A program made the position numbers and the translations under genes. The notes under the pieces were generated by a model, which worked only from the letters and a program-made list of their open reading frames with translations, ran no database searches and was not told the origin of the DNA. Shown piece by piece: positions 1-6,616 of a stretch of 13,777 bases of DNA; positions within the stretch are counted from its first letter, which is position 1, and each line of letters starts with the position of its first letter. This stretch comes from Oscillospiraceae bacterium (GTDB lineage Bacteria > Bacillota_A > Clostridia > Oscillospirales > Oscillospiraceae), in assembly GCA_024690695.1 (NCBI GenBank), contig JAILOS010000024.1, positions 1-13,777 on the forward strand. Reading direction: 5' to 3'.

Positions 1-738
1 CAGGCCTCCCAGGGCGACTACTTCCAGGGCGTCAAGGGCGGCGGCAACGGCGACTACCGTCTGCTGACCTACGCGCCGGCCTCCATTCAGGAAGCGATCG
101 ACATCATGATGTTCGCCTTCGAGAAGGCCGAGAAATACCGCATCCCCGTCCTGTTCCTGGCCGACGGCATCATCGCCCAGATGATGGAGCCCGTCGAAAT
201 GCCCGAGATGGTGGACTTCAAGGTCGACCCGGAGAAGAAGCCCTGGGCCGCCACCGGCTGGAAGCCGGGCGACGATCCGGCCAAGCGCGCCGTCATCAAC
301 TCCCTGTACATCAACACCGAGGATCTGAGCGCCCACAACGAAGTGCTGCAGAGCGTGTACCGCGAGATCGAGAAGAACGAGGTCTGCTGGGAAAACTACA
401 AGACCGAGGACGCCGAGATCGTCGTCACCGCCTTCGGCACCGTAGCCCGCGTGGTCAAGTCCGCCGTCGACGAGCTCCGCGCCGAGGGCGTGAAGGTCGG
501 TCTGTTCCGTCCCATCGCCGTATGGCCCTTCCCGAGCGACGCGCTGCGCGAGACCGTCGTGCGCGAGGGCGTGAAGGCCGTTCTGGACGTTGAGGTCAAC
601 GCCGGCCAGATGCTCGAGGACGTCAAGCTCGCCGTCAACGGCGACAAGCCCGTCGAGTTCTTCGGCCACCTCGGCAGCCAGTTCCCCACCACCGAAGAGA
701 TCAAGACCAAGATCCTCGAAATGAAGGAGGCTAAGTAA
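1..738 (+). CDS. vorB: 2-oxoacid:ferredoxin oxidoreductase alpha subunit, VorB type (5' truncated)
   Basis: This is the C-terminal 245 codons of the alpha subunit of a ferredoxin-dependent 2-oxoacid oxidoreductase, probably acting on branched-chain 2-oxoacids (3-methyl-2-oxobutanoate type). These cytoplasmic enzymes convert a 2-oxoacid plus CoA to acyl-CoA, CO2 and reduced ferredoxin. The reading frame is open from base 1. The visible part begins in the pyrimidine-binding region (QGDYFQGVKGGGNGDYR, then LADGIIAQMMEPVEMPE) and continues into the C-terminal transketolase-like domain (IVVTAFGTVARVVKSAV, LFRPIAVWPFP). Family members are usually about 350 residues, so roughly 100 N-terminal residues lie outside the window, where a small 4Fe-4S delta subunit gene would be expected. 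It is followed by the beta subunit 2 bp downstream. The substrate is inferred from resemblance to VorB; 2-oxoglutarate or another 2-oxoacid is possible. Confidence 0.9.
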   Translation, partial: QASQGDYFQGVKGGGNGDYRLLTYAPASIQEAIDIMMFAFEKAEKYRIPVLFLADGIIAQMMEPVEMPEMVDFKVDPEKKPWAATGWKPGDDPAKRAVINSLYINTEDLSAHNEVLQSVYREIEKNEVCWENYKTEDAEIVVTAFGTVARVVKSAVDELRAEGVKVGLFRPIAVWPFPSDALRETVVREGVKAVLDVEVNAGQMLEDVKLAVNGDKPVEFFGHLGSQFPTTEEIKTKILEMKEAK

Positions 739-740
739 AG

Positions 741-1505
741 ATGTCTGTCGTATTTGAGAAAACTCAGCTTTTGACCGACAAGCCCTTCCATTACTGCCCC
801 GGCTGCAACCACGGCATCATCCACCGCCTGGTCGCCGAGAGCATCGACGAGCTGGTGAAGGAAGGCAAGCTCGAAGCCGGCAACGTCGTGGGCGTGGCCC
901 CCGTCGGCTGCTCGGTCTTTGCCTACGATTATTTCAACTGTGATATGTTCGAGGCCGCCCACGGCCGCGCTCCCGCCGTTGCGACCGGCATCAAGCGCGC
1001 CAAGAAGGACACCCTGGTCTTCACCTATCAGGGCGACGGCGACCTGGCCTCCATCGGCACCGCCGAGATCGTCCACGCCGCCCACCGCGGCGAGAAGATC
1101 GTGACCATCTTCGTCAACAACGCCATTTACGGCATGACCGGCGGCCAGATGGCCCCGACCACGCTGGTCGGCCAGAAGACCACGACCTCTCCCTACGGCC
1201 GCGACGAGGCCTGGTGCGGCGCGCCGATCAAGATGGCTGAGATGCTCTCGCAGGTCCCGGACTCCTACTACATCGAGCGCTGCGCGGTCAACACCACCGC
1301 CAACATCATCAAGACCAAGAAGGCCATCAAGAAGGCCATGCAGTACGAGCTCGAGGGCAAGGGCTTCTGTATGATCGAGGTTTTGTCCACCTGCCCCACC
1401 AACTGGGGCCTCAACCCGGTGGAAGCCATGAAGTGGCTCGAGGAAAACATGATCCCGTACTATCCGCTGGGCGTGTATAAAGACAAGGGGGCGGAAGCGA
1501 AATGA
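741..1505 (+). CDS. 2-oxoacid:ferredoxin oxidoreductase beta subunit (TPP-binding; VorA/KorB type)
   Basis: This 254-residue subunit binds thiamine pyrophosphate and the catalytic 4Fe-4S cluster. The TPP/Mg motif is GDGD at residues 98-101, ending with NN at 126-127. Four cysteines match the pattern of cluster ligands in single-cluster enzymes of this family: C19 and C22 in CPGC, C57 in APVGCS and C218 in LSTCPTNWG. The length is complete for the family. An AAGGAGG ribosome binding site sits inside the end of the alpha gene (724-730), ten bases before the ATG, and the stop overlaps the start of the gamma gene as ATGA, so the three subunits are translationally coupled. No ferredoxin-like domain is fused to it, so electrons presumably leave to a separate delta subunit or free ferredoxin. 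The family is certain; substrate choice between branched-chain acids and 2-oxoglutarate is not settled by sequence reading. Confidence 0.93.
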   Translation: MSVVFEKTQLLTDKPFHYCPGCNHGIIHRLVAESIDELVKEGKLEAGNVVGVAPVGCSVFAYDYFNCDMFEAAHGRAPAVATGIKRAKKDTLVFTYQGDGDLASIGTAEIVHAAHRGEKIVTIFVNNAIYGMTGGQMAPTTLVGQKTTTSPYGRDEAWCGAPIKMAEMLSQVPDSYYIERCAVNTTANIIKTKKAIKKAMQYELEGKGFCMIEVLSTCPTNWGLNPVEAMKWLEENMIPYYPLGVYKDKGAEAK

Positions 1506-2038
1506 CGAAACAGTACATCTTTGCAGGTTTCGGCGGTCAGGGCATGCTCCTGATCGGTAAGTTCGTGGCCATGGCCTGTATGCTGGAAGGCAAGCACGTC
1601 TCCTGGCTGCCGTCCTACGGCCCCGAGATGCGCGGCGGCACGGCCAACTGCTCCGTCACCGTCAGCGACGAGCCCGTCGCCTCCCCGATGGTCGAGAAGG
1701 CCGACGCGATCATTGCGATGAACCGTCCGTCTCTGGACAAGTTCGAGGAGCATGTGAAGCCCGGCGGCGTGCTGGTCATCAACAGCTCCATCATCGACCG
1801 CAAGGCCGTGCGCGACGACATCAAGGTCGTCTACTGCGACGCCAACAAGATCGCCGAGTCGGTCAAGAACCCGAAGGGCGCCAACGTCGCGATCCTGGGC
1901 GCGCTGATGGAAGCCACCGAAGTGGCGGACACCGACAAGATGATCGAAGCCATCCGTCTCGAGCTGGGCGAGCGCAAGGCCCGCTTCCTCGAGGGCAACA
2001 AGGCCGCTCTCTTCGCCGGCATGGAGGCCGCGAAGTAA
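1502..2038 (+). CDS. 2-oxoacid:ferredoxin oxidoreductase gamma subunit (VorC/KorC type)
   Basis: This 178-residue gamma subunit completes the alpha-beta-gamma core of the enzyme. The N-terminus has the family's glycine-rich loop, FAGFGGQGMLLIGK (residues 7-20), followed by LPSYGPEMRGGTANCSV, the conserved segment of the POR/KOR gamma domain that helps form the CoA and domain-closing region. The ATG overlaps the beta subunit stop by four bases (ATGA at 1502-1505), and GGGGGCGGAAG just upstream serves as a weak ribosome binding site. The gene is followed 30 bp later by a strong intrinsic terminator, so it is the last gene of the operon. Nothing looks broken; the length fits the family (about 180 residues). 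Confidence 0.92.
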   Translation: MTKQYIFAGFGGQGMLLIGKFVAMACMLEGKHVSWLPSYGPEMRGGTANCSVTVSDEPVASPMVEKADAIIAMNRPSLDKFEEHVKPGGVLVINSSIIDRKAVRDDIKVVYCDANKIAESVKNPKGANVAILGALMEATEVADTDKMIEAIRLELGERKARFLEGNKAALFAGMEAAK

Positions 2039-2067
2039 GCGATTGATAAATCCGGAACAAATACGCG

Positions 2068-2105
2068 AAGACCCGCTGTGCAAAAAAAGCACAGCGGGTC
2101 TTTTA
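2068..2105 (+). terminator. Intrinsic terminator of the vor operon
   Basis: A perfect 14-bp stem (2068-2081 with 2089-2102, left arm AAGACCCGCTGTGC) encloses a seven-A loop and runs into TTTTATA. It lies 30 bp after the gamma subunit stop and just before the end of the convergent radical SAM gene. In the minus direction the stem also ends in TT only, so it may work weakly for that gene. Confidence 0.93.
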
Positions 2106-2127
2106 TACCGCGGGGGCCGGACGCTGA

Positions 2128-3000
2128 TTAAAACAGACTGAGCTGCTCGTCCCGGTCCGGGAACTCGGCGAGGAAGCGGAAGCAGTCCTCCGGCGTGTAC
2201 AGCATCCCGTGCTCGCGGCAGAAGCCCTCGAACAGCCGCCGCAGCGCCGGAGCGTTCGGGCTTTCAAGCTCGTAGGCCTCGCCGTAGCGGCGGATATAGC
2301 GCTCCTTCAGGCCCGGAAAATGCCGGTCGAGCGCGGCGTAATAGTGTTCGCGGCTGCCCTCGCGCAGCGTCATGCCCATGCCGAAGCAGACGATCCCCTT
2401 CACGCCGGCCTCCGCGCAGCCCTCCAGCAGCGGCCGGAGGTTTTCCTCGGTGTCGTTGAGATAGGGCAGCAGCGGCGAAAGCCAGACGATCGTGGGGATC
2501 CCCCGTCCGCGCAGCTCCCGCAGCACCTCGAGCCGCCGGGCCGTCCCGCAGACGCCGGGCTCGACGAGCGTGCACAGCGTCTCGTCCCAGGTCGTCAGCG
2601 TCATCTGCACGACGCAGCGGCTCTCCCGGCCGATCGCCTCCAGCAGCCCGATATCCCGCAGGATCAGGTCGGACTTCGTCAGCACCGTCGCGCCGAAGCC
2701 GTAGCGCCGGATGATCTCGAGGCAGCGGCGGGTGAGGCCGAGCTCCTTTTCGCAGGGGTTGTAGGGGTCGGACATCGAGCCGGTGCCGATCATGCAGCGC
2801 CTGCGTCTGGCGCGCAGGGCCTTTTCCAGCAGCTCCGGCGCGTTGCGCTTGACCTCGATATCCTCAAAGGGCTGCGCGAGCCGGTAGCACAGGCTGCGGC
2901 TGTCGCAGTAGATGCAGCCGTGCGTACAGCCCCGGTAGACGTTCATGCCCCAGGCGTCGCCCTTGCCCGTCAAAATCCCCTTCGCCTCGATAAAATGCAT
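2128..3000 (-). CDS. SPL/photolyase-like radical SAM protein with a C-terminal clamp-binding motif
   Basis: This 290-residue radical SAM protein resembles the SplB/Rv2578c group that is often labelled DNA repair photolyase. The cluster motif is CTHGCIYC (C25, C29, C32), which would bind the 4Fe-4S cluster that cleaves S-adenosylmethionine. Further family-like segments follow: GTGSMSDPYNPCE, where homologues bind SAM, then VLTKSD and MTLTTWDE, and a PYLND-type loop. The protein ends in QLSLF immediately before the stop (codons 2131-2145), which matches the bacterial beta sliding-clamp consensus QL(S/D)LF. That suggests action on DNA at replication or repair sites, but the substrate is unknown. 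GGAGG lies seven bases before the ATG. The gene follows the XRE-membrane gene by 25 bp on the same strand and is probably cotranscribed. True spore photoproduct lyase is less likely, because there is no sporulation context here. Confidence 0.88.
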   Translation of the reverse strand: MHFIEAKGILTGKGDAWGMNVYRGCTHGCIYCDSRSLCYRLAQPFEDIEVKRNAPELLEKALRARRRRCMIGTGSMSDPYNPCEKELGLTRRCLEIIRRYGFGATVLTKSDLILRDIGLLEAIGRESRCVVQMTLTTWDETLCTLVEPGVCGTARRLEVLRELRGRGIPTIVWLSPLLPYLNDTEENLRPLLEGCAEAGVKGIVCFGMGMTLREGSREHYYAALDRHFPGLKERYIRRYGEAYELESPNAPALRRLFEGFCREHGMLYTPEDCFRFLAEFPDRDEQLSLF

Positions 3001-3025
3001 CGTTTCCTCCGCGTCCGTTCGCGTA

Positions 3026-4018
3026 TCAGCCGTCCCGGCGGCGCAGGGCGCGGATGACGCCGTACACGGCGCCGTAGGCCACGCCGGCCACCGGCCAGAC
3101 GATCCAGGTGCGGTCCCAGGCGTTGGTCACAAAGCTCACACCCAGGAAGCCCGCCGTCACCAGGCCCCAGTAGATCGCGCTGAAGGGACTCGCCTTCCGG
3201 GCGATCTCCTTTTCCTCCGGGCTGTAATCGCCCTCCTGCAGCAGGCGCTGGAATGCGCCCATCCACATGGAGGCGCGGACGATCAGCAGCACGCCGAGAC
3301 CCACCATGACCAGCAGCGCCGTCACGGCCAGCAGATGGCCGAAGTTTTCCTCCTCCCCGTTGAAGAGGATGCTCAGAAACACGGGGATCACCGACAGCAC
3401 GCACAGCACGATGCCGACGGTGAGCTGCCGGACATAGGTCGGGCGGAACTGCTCGCGCCGCTCGCGCACCATGCCGTCCACGCCGTACAGCGTGTCGATG
3501 GGCTCGCGCTCGAGATACTCAAAGCGGCTCGCGCGCAGCGAGCTCGTGACGAAAAGCGCCACCGCGCCGCCGACCATCAGCAGCAGCACCGGCACGCCGA
3601 TCCCGACCGCCTGCGACTCGCTGAGCGGCAGCAGGCCGGCGCTCTGCGCCCCGCTGAGCAGGATCACGGCGATCGGCGACAGGATGCACAGCAGCACGCC
3701 CAGCGCCACGCTGGCGGCGTTCTTCTCCCGCACCCGCAGATAGGCGTTGGCCTCCTCCATGCCGACCGTGCGCGCCGCCGGATCGTCCCGGTCGGGATCG
3801 ACGGCGTTCTGCTCGGGCTCCAGACCGTCTTTCAGCAGATAGTCGGTCGTGACGCCGAAGAGCTCGGACAGCTGCACCACGCGCCCCATATCGGGCACCG
3901 ACTGGGCGCTCTCCCATTTGGAAACCGACTGCCGGCTGACGGAGAGCTTCTCCGCCAGCTCCTCCTGCGACCAGCCGCTCTTTTTTCTCAGGTCAATGAT
4001 TTTATCCGCAAGGATCAT
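3026..4018 (-). CDS. XRE-family HTH regulator fused to a polytopic membrane domain
   Basis: This 330-residue protein starts with a Cro/CI-type helix-turn-helix (residues about 1-62: [20 protein letters not shown], then [17 protein letters not shown], then [10 protein letters not shown]). A charged linker follows, then six predicted membrane helices at about 101-124, 137-161, 198-220, 227-250, 278-298 and 302-323. It looks like a membrane-anchored one-component regulator; the signal and DNA target are not evident. An open frame extends upstream for 61 codons, but I chose the ATG at 4018 because AAAGGAGAG precedes it by seven bases and the HTH begins directly there. It is transcribed toward the radical SAM gene, 25 bp downstream, and away from the PHP gene. 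HTH proteins with C-terminal membrane helices are common in Clostridia, so the architecture is known even though its role is not. Confidence 0.88.
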   Translation of the reverse strand: MILADKIIDLRKKSGWSQEELAEKLSVSRQSVSKWESAQSVPDMGRVVQLSELFGVTTDYLLKDGLEPEQNAVDPDRDDPAARTVGMEEANAYLRVREKNAASVALGVLLCILSPIAVILLSGAQSAGLLPLSESQAVGIGVPVLLLMVGGAVALFVTSSLRASRFEYLEREPIDTLYGVDGMVRERREQFRPTYVRQLTVGIVLCVLSVIPVFLSILFNGEEENFGHLLAVTALLVMVGLGVLLIVRASMWMGAFQRLLQEGDYSPEEKEIARKASPFSAIYWGLVTAGFLGVSFVTNAWDRTWIVWPVAGVAYGAVYGVIRALRRRDG

Positions 4019-4121
4019 GATTCGTCTCTCCTTTGTTCGTCGTCCCGCCGTTTCTCTTCCGTCGGGCAAGCCCATCCTATCAAAATCGCCCTTTGCAGGG
4101 AAGAAAGCGGACGCGGAACTT

Positions 4122-4160
4122 GCGCAACCGCCGGTTGCGCCCGCCTTTTTTTCCGGGCGC
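4122..4160. repeat. Overlapping inverted repeats between the XRE and PHP genes
   Basis: GCGCAACCG-C-CGGTTGCGC (4122-4140) is a perfect 9-bp inverted repeat with one central base. A second pair, GCGCCCG (4137-4143) with CGGGCGC (4154-4160), encloses a run of seven T and shares the bases GCGC with the first. The site lies 104 bp upstream of the XRE start and about 105 bp upstream of the PHP -35 element. It could be an operator for the HTH protein; as plus-strand RNA it could also form a weak terminator-like hairpin. Neither use is shown. Confidence 0.5.
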
Positions 4161-4244
4161 GCGGCGCTTCCGGCCGTTTTTCCGCTTCGCACCGCCGTCA
4201 TCGCAGCGCGGCCTTCCCGCGCTTACAATTCCTTCCGGCCTCTC

Positions 4245-4273
4245 TTGCCGATTCTTCCGCCGCGTGCTACAAT
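4245..4273 (+). promoter_or_regulatory. Extended -10 promoter of the PHP phosphatase gene
   Basis: TTGCCG (4245-4250) is followed by a 17-bp spacer and TACAAT (4268-4273), with TGC immediately before the -10. Transcription would start near 4280, giving a leader of about 26 nt. The ribosome binding site GGAGG is at 4293-4297, eight bases before the TTG start. Confidence 0.8.
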
Positions 4274-4305
4274 GGGGCGAACGAAAGCAAACGGAGGCGA
4301 CGGCT

Positions 4306-5085
4306 TTGATTGCCAACTACCACACCCACACCTTCCGCTGCGGCCACGCCGAGGGACACGAGCGCGAATACGTCGAGGCCGCGCTGCGGGCCGGGCTCAC
4401 GACCCTGGGCTTTTCCGACCACACGCCCTACGACTTTTTCGACAGCGAGCCGCGCGACAGGCCGATGCGCATGAAGCCCGGGGAGCTGCCGGGCTACTGC
4501 GATTCGATCCGCGCCCTCGCGGCGGAATACCGCGCCCGGCTCGAGATCCCGCTCGGTCTGGAGGCGGAATACTATCCGAAGTATTTTCCGCGTCTGCTGG
4601 AGCTGCTGCGGGAAAACGGGGTGCAATACCTGATCCTCGGCCAGCATTTCCTCGGCAACGAGATCGGCGAGCCCTGGAACGGCCATCTGACCGACAACGA
4701 GGCCTCGCTCGACCGTTATGTCGGCCAGGCGGCGGAGGGGTTGAGCACCGGGCTTTTCAGCTGTCTGGCGCACCCGGATCTGATCCGCTTCAGCGGCAGC
4801 GACGAGGTCTACGCCCGGCACATGCGCCGGCTCTGCCGCGCGGCCCGGGATGAGGGCGTGCCGCTGGAGATCAATCTGCTGGGGCTGCGCGACGGGCGGA
4901 ATTACCCCGACCCGCGCTTCTGGCGCCTCGCCGCCGAGGAGGGAAACGCGGTGATCCTCGGCTGCGACGCGCACACGCCCTCGGATCTGCTCGCCGCCGG
5001 GGCCGAGGCGCGGGCGCTCCGCCTGGCCGCTGACTTCGGCCTCAGCCTGCTGGAGACGCTGCCGCTCCGCCGCCTCGACGGATAA
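4306..5085 (+). CDS. PHP-domain phosphoesterase, histidinol-phosphatase (HisK) type
   Basis: This 259-residue metal-dependent PHP-family phosphoesterase resembles histidinol-phosphate phosphatase of the HisK/HisJ type. The trinuclear-site ligands are visible in order: H6 and H8 (YHTHTFRCGH), H14, H39 (FSDH), E86 (GLEAEY), H114 (LGQHF), H156 (CLAHPDL), and D221 and H223 (GCDAHT). The start is a TTG: no ATG precedes the HTH motif in a plausible position, GGAGG is spaced eight bases before the TTG, and the promoter lies just upstream. The same frame stays open farther upstream (to about 4033), but that stretch overlaps the promoter and is not coding. No other histidine-biosynthesis gene is in the window, so the substrate could be histidinol phosphate or another phosphomonoester. 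It converges with the exonuclease gene; a 6-bp hairpin without a T-run at 5098-5112 separates them. Confidence 0.88.
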   Translation: MIANYHTHTFRCGHAEGHEREYVEAALRAGLTTLGFSDHTPYDFFDSEPRDRPMRMKPGELPGYCDSIRALAAEYRARLEIPLGLEAEYYPKYFPRLLELLRENGVQYLILGQHFLGNEIGEPWNGHLTDNEASLDRYVGQAAEGLSTGLFSCLAHPDLIRFSGSDEVYARHMRRLCRAARDEGVPLEINLLGLRDGRNYPDPRFWRLAAEEGNAVILGCDAHTPSDLLAAGAEARALRLAADFGLSLLETLPLRRLDG

Positions 5086-5113
5086 AAGCCGCCCGCTCTG
5101 CCGGAACGGCAGG

Positions 5114-5653
5114 CTACTCGCCCAGCCGGTAGGTCCGGATATACCTGTCCGGGTCGGCGCCGCGCTCGATATAGCGCAGCAGGATCTCGGCGCAGGCCCG
5201 GCTGTCGCTGTCGGCCTGATGGTGGTTGAGGCAGATGCCGAAGGTCTCGCAGAGGTCGTTGAGCTTGTGGCTGATCCCCGGCAGCAGGCTGCGGCCCATG
5301 ATTACGGTGCAGATCCCCCGGACGCAGGGCTTCCACGCGATCCCGTAGGCGCTCAGGCACTTGCGCAGCACGCCCAGGTCGAAGGAGGCATTGTGCGCGA
5401 CGAGGACGCCCGAGCTCAGCAGCGGCTCCAGGCGCGGCCAGAGCTCGGGAAAGCTCGGCGCGTCGAAGACCGTCTCCTCGCTGATGCCGGTCAGCATCGT
5501 GTTGAAAGCATCGAAGGGCTGCTCCGGGTCGATGTAGGAGAAGAAGCTGTCCGTGATGCGGCCGTCCTCCACCACGGTCACGCCGATCGCGCTCATGCGG
5601 TTGTTCCAGCGGTTCGGCGTCTCCACGTCGAACACGACATAGCGCTGTGCCAT
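5114..5653 (-). CDS. DnaQ-like 3'-5' exonuclease (DEDDh)
   Basis: This 179-residue stand-alone exonuclease domain belongs to the DnaQ/PolC-epsilon class. Catalytic residues of the DEDDh type are all visible: D9 and E11 (FDVET), D92 (HNASFD) and H145 with D150 (HHQADSD, the H-x4-D spacing). It would remove nucleotides from 3' ends of DNA or RNA with two divalent metal ions. No polymerase, helicase or BRCT domain is attached, so the partner is unknown; proofreading, repair and RNA turnover are all possible. AAGGAGGG lies eight bases before the ATG. It appears to be a single-gene unit with its own promoter, transcribed toward the PHP gene. The DVETPN form of the first motif is common in Clostridial small exonucleases. 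Confidence 0.9.
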   Translation of the reverse strand: MAQRYVVFDVETPNRWNNRMSAIGVTVVEDGRITDSFFSYIDPEQPFDAFNTMLTGISEETVFDAPSFPELWPRLEPLLSSGVLVAHNASFDLGVLRKCLSAYGIAWKPCVRGICTVIMGRSLLPGISHKLNDLCETFGICLNHHQADSDSRACAEILLRYIERGADPDRYIRTYRLGE

Positions 5654-5675
5654 CGTTCCGCCCTCCTTTTTGACC

Positions 5676-5705
5676 AGTATAGCACAAAGCTCCCGTCCGT
5701 TCCAG
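5676..5705 (-). promoter_or_regulatory. Extended -10 promoter of the exonuclease gene
   Basis: On the minus strand, TGGAAA (5700-5705) is followed by an 18-bp spacer and TATACT (5676-5681), with TGC directly upstream of the -10. The -35 is weak (four of six) but the extended -10 is good. It sits about 25 bp before the ATG and downstream of the terminator of the next gene. Confidence 0.65.
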
Positions 5706-5719
5706 TCCCGAAAGCAGGA

Positions 5720-5771
5720 AAACGGACGCGCCGCCGGATGTGTTTCCGCATCCGGCGGCGCGCCCGCTTTG
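5720..5771 (-). terminator. Intrinsic terminator of the SIMPL lipoprotein gene
   Basis: A perfect 14-bp GC-rich stem (5728-5741 with 5750-5763) encloses an 8-nt loop. On the minus-strand RNA it extends by eight more pairs, including two G-U pairs, and ends in TTTT on the 3' side. It begins 22 bp after the SIMPL stop codon and insulates the exonuclease promoter from read-through. Confidence 0.9.
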
Positions 5772-5792
5772 CCTGTTCGCTTTTGAAGAAAC

Positions 5793-6536
5793 TCACTCCA
5801 TCCGCCAGGTGACGGTGACGCTCGCGCTGATCTCGGTCTCGCCCGGCTGGAAGGAGGGCGCCTTGACCGCCTCCTCCGCCATATCGTAGCTGACGTTCGT
5901 CGTCTGCCCGTAGCGTGCGGAGGTGTTCTGCCAGCCCTCGTCGATCACGACGGCCTCGCCGAGCTTTCTGCCGGCGGCCTTCGCCAGGATCTCCGCTTTG
6001 CCGCGCGAAGCCTCGACCGCCTGTGCGAGCGCCTCGCTGTAGGCCTCGTCATAACCGCTGCAGAGGAAGCTGACGCTGTCGATGCTGGTGACGCCCGCGG
6101 ACACGCAGGCCGACAGCAGCTCGCCCAGCGCGTCGATATCCTGGTCCTGTACGCTCAGCGAGGTGGTGACGCTGTAGCCGATCAGACGGCGCTCGCCGCT
6201 GTCGGACCAGTCGTACTGGGGATAGAGGTTGTAATACGCGGTGCGGATGCTCTTCTTCTCGACGCCGCGCGCAGCCAGCACCGCGATCACCTGGTCCACG
6301 ATCTCGCTGTTTCGGCTCTGCGCCTCCTCGGCGCTCGCATCCTGCGTCGTCACGCCGAGGCTGACGGTGGCCTTGTCCGGCGTCAGACGGACGGTGCTGG
6401 ACGCAGAGACCGTGACCTCCGGGCTCTTCTCCTCCGGGGCGGCCGTTCCGGCCGGAGCGGCGCCGCAGCCCGCGAGGCCCAGGATCAGCGCGAGGCCCAG
6501 CGCGGCGCAGACGATCGTTTTCATGCTTTTTCTCAT
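5793..6536 (-). CDS. SIMPL-domain (DUF541) lipoprotein
   Basis: This 247-residue protein has a lipoprotein signal peptide: MRKSMK, a hydrophobic stretch, and the lipobox LAGC with the lipidated cysteine at residue 24. After an Ala/Pro/Glu linker comes a SIMPL (DUF541) domain: VTVSASSTVRLTPDKATVSLGV, QSRNSEIVDQVIAVLAARGV, IRTAYYNLYPQYDW and RLIGYSVTTSLSVQ. It ends in a predicted strand, ISASVTVTWRME. SIMPL proteins are periplasmic or surface-attached with no defined chemistry; some are linked to oxidative stress. The ATG at 6536 was chosen because AGGAGG lies eight bases upstream and the signal peptide begins there, although the frame is open much farther upstream. It is 80 bp downstream of another lipoprotein gene on the same strand, with a hairpin in between, and I see no promoter of its own. 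Confidence 0.9.
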   Translation of the reverse strand: MRKSMKTIVCAALGLALILGLAGCGAAPAGTAAPEEKSPEVTVSASSTVRLTPDKATVSLGVTTQDASAEEAQSRNSEIVDQVIAVLAARGVEKKSIRTAYYNLYPQYDWSDSGERRLIGYSVTTSLSVQDQDIDALGELLSACVSAGVTSIDSVSFLCSGYDEAYSEALAQAVEASRGKAEILAKAAGRKLGEAVVIDEGWQNTSARYGQTTNVSYDMAEEAVKAPSFQPGETEISASVTVTWRME

Positions 6537-6572
6537 GTTGTTTTCCTCCTGTCTGATGACTTCACAGGAACA

Positions 6573-6608
6573 GACGCCCCGCGGGGAAAAAAGTTCCCCC
6601 CGGGCGTC
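6573..6608 (-). terminator. Hairpin between the two lipoprotein genes (weak terminator or attenuator)
   Basis: GACGCCC (6573-6579) pairs with GGGCGTC (6602-6608), and GGGGAA (6583-6588) pairs with TTCCCC (6594-6599), with a small internal bulge. The 3' side on the minus strand has only TGTTCC, so termination is probably partial. It lies 8 bp after the upstream gene's stop, and the downstream SIMPL gene has no visible promoter. Confidence 0.55.
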
Positions 6609-6616
6609 ATTCTGTT

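Noticed and set aside
2209..3057. Long open frame on the plus strand opposite the radical SAM gene
   Set aside because: Low-complexity, Ala/Arg/Gln-rich translation with no recognisable domain; it is the antisense of a confidently identified gene in GC-rich DNA.
4019..4201. 61-residue N-terminal extension of the XRE protein
   Set aside because: The extension is low-complexity, the HTH begins exactly at the ATG 4018, and a strong AAAGGAGAG precedes that ATG. The extension would also cross the inverted repeats.
5098..5112. Hairpin between the convergent PHP and exonuclease genes as a terminator
   Set aside because: The stem is only 6 bp (CTGCCG/CGGCAG) and no T-run follows on either strand; not listed as a terminator.
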